Assembly: GCF_022965805.1 (NCBI RefSeq)
Contig: NC_133103.1
Location: 46,746,120 to 46,810,119, forward strand
Direction of reading: 5' to 3'
Length of the DNA stretch: 64,000 nt
Source: Primulina eburnea
Lineage: Eukaryota; Streptophyta; Magnoliopsida; Lamiales; Gesneriaceae
Below, piece after piece: positions 24,501 through 33,500 of the stretch (position 1 is the stretch's first letter; every line of letters starts with the position of its first letter). The translations under genes were made by a program, and so were the position numbers. Below the pieces are notes generated by a model, which had not been told where the DNA came from, made no database searches, and saw nothing but the letters and a program-made list of their open reading frames with translations.

Positions 24501-27500
24501 CAATGTCAGGGAGTATTGGGTAAATGTAATATATGTAAGCAACAGGGGCATTATGCCAAGGTCTGTCCTCAGAGAAGTGGTGCATCGAGATTTCAAGGTA
24601 CGGGGTCATCTGCATCAGTGACTCAGCCTGAGAGACAAGCTTCATCTGTCCACTCATTTCAGCCGTCAACTACACAGACCCAGCCTCGAGCTAGAGGTGG
24701 TCATACCGGGAGTCAGTCGACCCGACAACAGGCCCAAGTGTTTGCCTTGACAGAGGAGCAAGCACAAGATGCCCCAGATGATGTCATTGCAGGTAACTGT
24801 TCCCTTTACGGTTATCCTGCTTATATATTGATAGATACGGGTGCATCGCATACATTCATATCAGAACGATTTGCATTATCGCATTCATTGCCTGTTGAGT
24901 CTTTGTTAGATGTCGTGTCTATTACTTCTCCGTTAGGAAGTGGTTTGATATCAGTGACTACGGTTAGACATTGCATCTTACAGTTTGAGGGTCACGAAAT
25001 TGATCTAGATTGCATAGTACTTGGGCTAGCTGACTTTGACTGTATAGTGGGTATTGATATGTTAACAAAGTACAGAGCCACCGTGGATTGTTTCCACAAG
25101 ATTGTCAGATTCAGACCAGAAATGGCAGAAGAGTGGAAATTCTACGGTAAGGGTTCCAGATCTCGGATTCCCTTAGTATCGGCTTTGACTATGAATAAGT
25201 TGTTGCAGAAAGGAGCAGATGGGTTCCTTGTGTATGCTGTAGATGTACAGAAATCGAGCCCGACATTGGAAGACTTGCCAGTAGTACGGGAATTTGCAGA
25301 TGTGTTTCCAGAGGAGATTCCAGGATTACCTCCAGTGCGAGAGGTAGATTTTAGTATTGATTTGATTCCAGGTACCACTCCTATTTCGAGAGCTCCGTAT
25401 AGAATGGCGCCTGTTGAGCTAAAAGAATTGAAAGCACAGTTGGAAAATCTTCTAGCCAAGGGATATATCAGACCTAGTGTATCTCCTTGGGGCGCTCCGG
25501 TGCTATTTGTGCGAAAGAAAGATGGATCGATGCGGTTGTGTATCGATTACAGGCAACTGAATAAGGCAACGATAAAGAATAAGTATCCTTTGCCTAGAAT
25601 TGATGACTTATTTGATCAGTTGCAGGGATCCTCTGTTTATTCTAAGATTGATTTGCGATCCGGATATCATCAGCTTCGAGTTCGAGATGTAGATATACCA
25701 AAGACAGCATTTCGAACCAGGTATGGGCATTACGAATTTATTGTTATGCCTTTTGGTTTAACAAATGCTCCGGCGGTATTTATGGGCTTGATGAATCAAA
25801 TCTTTCATAGGTATTTGGACGATTTTGTTATTGTCTTTATCGATGATATTTTGGTGTATTCTAAGAACAGGAATGAGCATGCAGAACATCTCAGAATTGT
25901 GTTGCAAACACTGAGAAATGAGAGATTGTATGCCAAATTGGCAAAGTGTGAATTCTTGTTGAATCGAGTTGTCTTTTTGGGACATATCATATCGGGAGAT
26001 GGTATTTCTGTAGATCCGAGCAAAGTGGAAGCTGTGACTTGTTGGCCGAGACCGACTTCTGTACCTGAAATACGCAGTTTCATGGGTCTAGCAGGATACT
26101 ATAGACGATTCATCCAAGATTTCTCCCGTATTACGAAGCCAATTACACAATTGATACAGAAGAATGCGCCATTCCTATGGTCTGAAGAGTGTGAGTCTAG
26201 CTTTTTGGAATTGAAGAAGAGGCTAACCAGTGCACCTGTCTTGATGATTCCTTCAGGTACGGGAAATTTTGTTGTATATTGTGATGCCTCTCACAGAGGG
26301 TTGGGATGTATTCTTATGCAGCGAGGTCATGTGATTGCCTATGCCTCAAGACAGTTGAAGACTCACGAGACTCGATACCCCATTCATGATCTGGAATTGG
26401 CAGCTATTGTATTTGCACTGAAGATTTGGCGTCATTATCTTTATGGCGAGAAATTTGAGATCTATTCAGACCATAAAAGCCTAAAATACTTGTTTTCTCA
26501 ATCAGAACTGAATATGCGACAGCGTAGATGGCTTGATCTGTTAAAAGACTTTGATTGCGAAATCAAATATTATCCAGGGAAGTCAAATGCAGCAGCAGAC
26601 GCCTTAAGTCGAAAGGTTTGCTCATTATCCTTATCAACCATGGGTGTTACAAAGCTAGTTGAAAATTGCTGTTTCTCTGGATTAGCATTTGATACAGATA
26701 GGAGGCCACTACAACTTGTTGCTATTCAAATTGAACCAGACTTGATCAGGAAGATCAAAGAAGCTCAACGAACCGATCAGAATGTGCAAAGATCGATTCA
26801 TATGGTTAGAGCAGGACATTTATCAGAATATCAGGTACGTGATCATGTGATGTATGTTAATAACCGCCTTGTAGTGCCAGAGGTTTCAGACTTGAGACAT
26901 CAGATTATGTCCGAAGCACACTGCAGTCGGTTCAGCATCCATCCTGGTGGCAGGAAGATGTACAATGATTTGAAGACACAATTCTGGTGGAAGCAGATGA
27001 AGTCAGACATTGCGGAATATGTTTCTAAATGCTTAAATTGCCAACAGGTGAAGGCCGAGAAGAAGAAACCCGGAGGTCTACTTCAGAGTTTAGCTATCCC
27101 AGAATGGAAATGGGATCACATTTCTATGGATTTTGTGACAAAGTTACCCCGATCTTCCCGAGGCTGCGATGCGATTTGGGTCGTTATCGACAGGTTGACC
27201 AAATCAGCTTGCTTCATCCCGTACAGAATGACTTATCGACATGATCAGATGGCGAAGATATATGTTCGAGAGGTAGTTAGATTGCATGGTGTGCCAAAGT
27301 CTATCGTATCAGATCGTGATCCACGATTCACTTCACACTTCTGGCACAGTTTACAGCAGGCCTTAGGTACGACATTACACCTGAGTACTACGTATCATCC
27401 TCAGACAGACGGACAGTCAGAGCGGACTATCCAGACACTAGAGGATATGTTGAGAGCCGTAGTACTAGATTTTGGTACTAGTTGGCAAGATTCCCTACCT

Positions 27501-30500
27501 CTTTGCGAATTCTCTTACAATAATAGCTACCAGACTGTTAGGATTAGACGCCCTAATCCACCTGTAACGAACGATTAGGAATACAAAAAGAAATAACACA
27601 CAGATGTATAGTGGTTCACTCTCGTCGCGAGAGCTATGTCCACTGGCCGCTGACAGATTTCACTAAGATGAAAAACACAAGTTACAACAGGTTTTTCTCA
27701 CCCTCTCAAGACACTCTGATTTCTGTCGTACATTCTATAGCCTAAACACGTCTTTATATAATAGACGATTTAGGGTTACAGAATAACAGGATACTTAATT
27801 ACCAGAATACCCTCAAACCTAAATTAGGCTCCATAACTCAACAATCTCCCACTTGGAGACTAATCTCATCATCCCTCCATCTGTAGCGGCTTCACTTCAA
27901 TGTCTCATCCAAGAAGTCCAACTGAAGTTGCACACAACTTCAGCTTCTCACTCGTCACGGCTTTTGTCAACATGTCAGCTGGATTTCGACTCCCTGGGAT
28001 CTTCTCCAGCGCCAATACTCCATCTTCTAAAGCAGATCTGATGAAGTGATAACGCACCTGTATATGCTTTGTTTTGCCATGGTAAACTGGATTCTTTGCC
28101 AAATGAATGGCACTCTGGCTGTCACAATGCAATACACTCCCATCGTAGTTTTGGCCTAACTCGCGTAGAAAAGGCTGTAACCACATCATCTCCTTTGCAG
28201 CTTCTGTCACTGCAATATACTCGGCTTCACAGCTAGAAATAGCGACGACATCTTGAAGTCTCGAAACCCAACTGATTGCGGTACCACCCAAGGTGTAGAC
28301 ATACCCAGTCCTGCTCTTACTACTGTCAATATCACCACCATTATCAGCATCAACATATCCATCCAAGCCCAAATCTGACTTTCGAAAACATAAAACGAAT
28401 CCCGAACTACCCTTCAAGTATCGCAAGATCCATTTTACAGCTTCCCAATGTTTTCTTCCTGGATTACTCATAAACCTGCTGACAGCTCCCACTGCATGAG
28501 CAATATCTGGTCGTGTACAAACCATCGCGTACATAAGACTACCAACGGCTGAGGCATATGGAACTTTGGCCATGTAGTTCCTCTCTTCCTCGGTCGAGGG
28601 TGACTGATCTTTGGATAGTTTGAAATGACTAGCCAGTGGTGCAGTGACTGGCTTCGCATCCTGCATTTGAAACCTGCTAAGAACCTTCTTCACATAGTCT
28701 TCTTGTGAAAGTTTTAGAACATCCTTGTCCCTGAATATTCTCATCCCAAGGATTTGTTTTGCAGCACCCAAATCCTTCATTGCAAACTCTGTAGATAACT
28801 TCCTCTTCAGCCTGTCAATCTCATGCAAGCTTGCTCCAGCAATCAACATATTATCAACGTAAAGGAGCAGAATAATATAGGAATTATCAAATCTTTTAAT
28901 GTAGCAGCAGTGATCGGCTTCACATCTCACAAAACTATTATTCTTCATGAAGCTGTCAAATCTCTTGTACCACTGCCTTGGAGCCTGTTTCAAACCGTAC
29001 AAACTCTTCTGAAGCTTACACACAAGCTCCTCTTTCCCTCTCATCTCAAAGCCCTGTGGCTGACGCATGTATATCTCTTCATCTAGACTGCCGTGAAGGA
29101 AAGCAGTTTTCACATCCATCTGCTGCAGATGAAGATCTTCTTTCACAACCAAACTCAAAACTGTTCTGATCGTCGTCAGCTTCACCACTGGTGAGAAAAT
29201 ATCGGTGTAGTCAATGCCTTCTTTCTGCTGAAAACCCTTGACAACCAATCTGGCTTTATATCTCTTGCTTCCATCAGGTTCTTCTTTAATTCGGTAAACC
29301 CACTTGTTATGCAGTGCCTGCTTCCCCTTCGGCAACTTGGTCAATGTCCAAGTTTCATTTGATTTCAGTGAGTCCATTTCATCTTTCATGGCTGCCTCCC
29401 ACTCAATCAAATCATCAGACTGTTCTGCTTCCTCATAACATCCCGGTTCACCTCTGTCAGTAAGCAAAATATAATTGAGAGACGGAGACCATCTATGGAC
29501 TGGTTTGCTGATTCTGGATGATCTTCTCAGTTCTGCAATCGGCGTTTGCGGATTTACCTCTGGAGCCACATTCTCATCAACTTCTTCTTCAACAATACCC
29601 CGATTTTCTTCAACAGTCGGACTATTATCAGCTGAAAAATCTCCGAAATTGACCACAGTAGACTCTTTCAATACAGAACTCCCACTGTCAGAAGTCTTAC
29701 CAACAGCATCATTGTAAAGAACTTGTTCGTTGAAGATGACGTTCCTGCTGCGAATGATCTTCCGATTTTGATTATCCCAGAAACGATAACCAAACTCGGC
29801 GTCACCATAACCAATAAGAAAACATTTATTGGATTTCGAATCAAGTTTACTTCTATCAGAATCATCAATATGAACATATGAAAAGCTGCCAAAAACTTTC
29901 GGAAAAGAAAGGTCTGCCTTTTTACCGCTCCAGACTTCTTCTGGAATTTTGTAATCTAGAGGTACAGAGGGTCCTCTATTTATCAGGTAGGCTGCTGTGC
30001 TGACTGCATCTGCCCAAAAGGTTTTAGGCAGCCCGGCGTGCAATCTCATGCTCCTTGCACGTTCATTCAGCGTTCTGTTCATCCTTTCAGCTACTCCATT
30101 TTCTTGAGGCGTTCGAGGAATAGTGTTCTGCATCTTGATCCCATTCATGGCGCAATACTCTCTGAACTCTGCATTGACGTACTCACCTCCATTGTCGGAT
30201 CTCAAACACTTCACTTTCAGATTCGTTTCATTCTCAACCAAAGCCTTCCACTTCTTGAAAACACTGAATACATCAGACTTGTTCTTCATGAAGTAGACCC
30301 AAACCTTCCTTGTAGAATCATCTATAAACGTCACGTAGTAGTGTGATCCACCAAGAGAGGAAGTGGGTGCGGGTCCCCACACATCAGTGTGCACTAATTC
30401 CAGCTTTCTCTGCTTCAGTTCCTTGCCAACCTTTAGAAAACTGACACGTTTCTGTTTCCCAAAAATGCAACTTTCACAAAACTGATGCTCAACAGACTTC

Positions 30501-33500
30501 AGCTCCGGAATCTGACCATTCTTGACAAGAATCTTCATTCCTTTCTCGCTCATGTGGCCCAATCTGCAATGCCACAACTCTGTGTTCTTCGAGCTATCAA
30601 CAACTGCAATTGTGTCTCTACATGTAGAAGTCATATATAAGGTTCCTGTTTTCTGACCTCGAGCGACGACCATCGCTCCTTTAGTTACCTTCCAACTATT
30701 GGTTCCGAAACTGACATGGTAACCCTCACTATCAAGCTGTCCTACTGAAATCAAATTACGCATCAAACCCGGAACATGTCTTACTTTATTGATACTCCAA
30801 AGAGACCCGTTTGTTGTCTTCAATTTGATGTCCCCGATGCCCACAATATCCAGTGGCTCACCATCTGCAAGATAGACTTTCCCATGATTTCCAGCTACAT
30901 AATTTTCCATTGTTTCTTTGTGAGCGGTGGTGTGAAAAGATGCTCCCGAATCCAAGACCCATGAGTCTATTGGGCTATCGACTGAAAGAATCAATGCGTC
31001 AGTGATCTCTTCTGTTACTGTATTTGCTCCATCATCTTTTTCAGTACCGTTCTTCTTCGGGGCTCTGCAATCCTTTTTCATGTGACCCTGCTTGCCACAA
31101 TTCCAGCACTCAAATTTTTTCCCAGATTTAGAGTGACCCCTGCCATTTCTCGAATTTGATCTGCTTCTGCCCCTGCCCCAATTGGAATTTCTGTTATTGT
31201 TTCGCCCCCTATTTTCCAGATTCAGAGCTGAGCCTTTCAATGTTTCTCCAGAATCAGTTCTTCTAACTTCCTCGGCTAGAATACGATCCCTCACATCAGT
31301 AAATACCAATTTTGCACTGCCGACTGAATTACTGACTGCTGCCCTCATGGGCTCCCAGCTATTCGGGAGAGATGCCAACAAAATTAAGGCTTGAACCTCA
31401 TCCCCAAAATCAATATTCACAGATAATAATTGATTCACGACAGTATTAAATTCATTTAGATGTGCAGCTACAGAAGTACCTTCACCCATTTTCAGATTAA
31501 ACAACTTTTTCATCAGATGCACTTTGTTGTTCGCAGAGGGTTTCTCGTACATATCAGATAGAGCCTTCATCAGACTCGCTGTAGTTGTCTCCTTCGCCAC
31601 GTTGTGAGCAACGCTTTGAGTCAGCGTCAATCTGACGACTCCCAAAACTTTTCTGTCAAGGCGATTCCATTCAACGTCGTCCATCTTTTCTGGTTTTGCA
31701 CTCAATGGAAGTTCAAGATCTTTCCCGTATAAATAGTCTTCAATTTGCATTCTCCAGAACGCAAAATCTGTCCCATTGAATTTTCTAATACTGTGACCGG
31801 TACTTTCATCGCCTGTCATTGCTCAAAATTCAGATATTTTCCAATCAATTAATCAGCCAAATAATTTCACAAAATTGCCCCAAAAATATCTCAGCCTAAA
31901 ATCAAAAATTCTGAATTGTTCACTGTTCGTTCAAGAAAAGCAGCGAACAATCGGCGGTGGACTGCTGTTCGGAGGTTGTACAGTCGGAGCAGATCAGTGG
32001 CGACTGTCAAGCGACGTCGGTGTCGGCGGTAGGGTCTGGATGGAAAGGCAGCGACGGCGCTTGGCTCGGGTAGAAGAGAACAGGGAAGTTCTCTGTTCGC
32101 ACAGATCGGTTCTGGTGTGGGCGCGGCGCGGTGTGCGGTCAGGGGTGGTGGTGATGCTCGGGCTTCTTCTCTTCGCGGCTCGGGCTCTTCGCGACGAGCA
32201 AGAACAGGACGCCACAAAACAGAAAATTTCCCCCCTTTTTTTTTTCAAGTTCCTCGGCAGAAACCCAATAGAAGACTTCTATTTTCTTTTCTCCAAAGAA
32301 TTGCAAATTTTACAAACAGAGAATTGCAAACCTGAAATCGATCGATACCCTTCGAAGAATCAAAACCTGATTTTCGAAAAACCACTTGAGCCTGGCTCTG
32401 ATACCAGTTGTTAGGATTAGACGCCCTAATCCACCTGTAACGAACGATTAGGAATACAAAAAGAAATAACACACAGATGTATAGTGGTTCACTCTCGTCG
32501 CGAGAGCTACGTCCACTGGCCGCTGACAGATTTCACTAAGATGAAAAACACAAGTTACAACAGGTTTTTCTCACCCTCTCAAGACACTCTGATTTCTGTC
32601 GTACATTCTATAGCCTAAACACGTCTTTATATAATAGACGATTTAGGGTTACAGAATAACAGGATACTTAATTACCAGAATACCCTCAAACCTAAATTAG
32701 GCTCCATAACTCAACACAGACTAGCATTGAGATGGCACCGTTTGAAGCTTTATATGGTAAAAAGTGCAGATCTCCACTATACTGGGATGATATTTCAGAA
32801 GTGCCAGAACTTGGGCCAGATATGATTCGTGACATGACTGAGAAGGTGAAGATCATTCAGAAAAGAATGAAGACAGCACAGGATAGGCAAGCTAAGTACG
32901 CCAATATCAGACGTAGACCGTTGGTGTTTGAACAAGGAGATAGAGTATTCTTGAAAATTTCCCCATTCAGAGGCGTGGTCAGATTTGGCAAGCGAGGGAA
33001 ATTATCTCCGAGATACATTGGTCCTTACGAGATTCTTGAAAAGATTGGCGATCGAGCTTATCGACTTGCTCTTCCTCCTTCTCTATCTGGGATACATGAC
33101 GTCTTTCATGTATCGATGTTGCGTAGATACATGCCAGATATTTCTCATGTCATTCAGCCTGACGAAGCAGAACTTGATCAGACATTGAGCTATGTGGAAC
33201 AACCGATACAGATTCTTGATCGAAAAGAAAAACAACTCCGTGCGAAAACCATCCCACTTGTGAAAGTTCAGTGGAGTCGTCATGGCATTGAGGAAGCAAC
33301 TTGGGAAACAGAAACAGATATGCGACAGAAACATCCCGAGTTGTTTATATGATGTAAGTAAATTTTCAGTTTTGATTATATTACTTGTCATATATGTTTA
33401 GTAAATGCATGCGATTTCGAGGACGAAATCATTTCTTAGAAGGAGAGAAATGTAAGGCTCGAGATTATTAGTTTCATTTAAATACGACTCGGAGGATAGG

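Larger units (their letters stand above)
27536..32716 (-). mobile_element. young Ty1/copia element, Tnt1/Tork-like, nested in the gypsy
   Basis: 5181 bp, minus orientation, with identical-length 308-bp LTRs at both ends, primer site, purine tract, and one uninterrupted 1304-codon gag-pol frame. The LTRs differ by a single substitution (T at 27648 region versus C in the other copy), so insertion was recent. Domain order protease-integrase-RT-RNase H identifies copia, and gag and RNase H motifs are Tnt1-like. Confidence 0.95.

Noticed and set aside
31891..32414. Overlapping frames in the copia leader
   Set aside because: GC-rich untranslated leader between primer site and gag; frames overlap on both strands with no domain.
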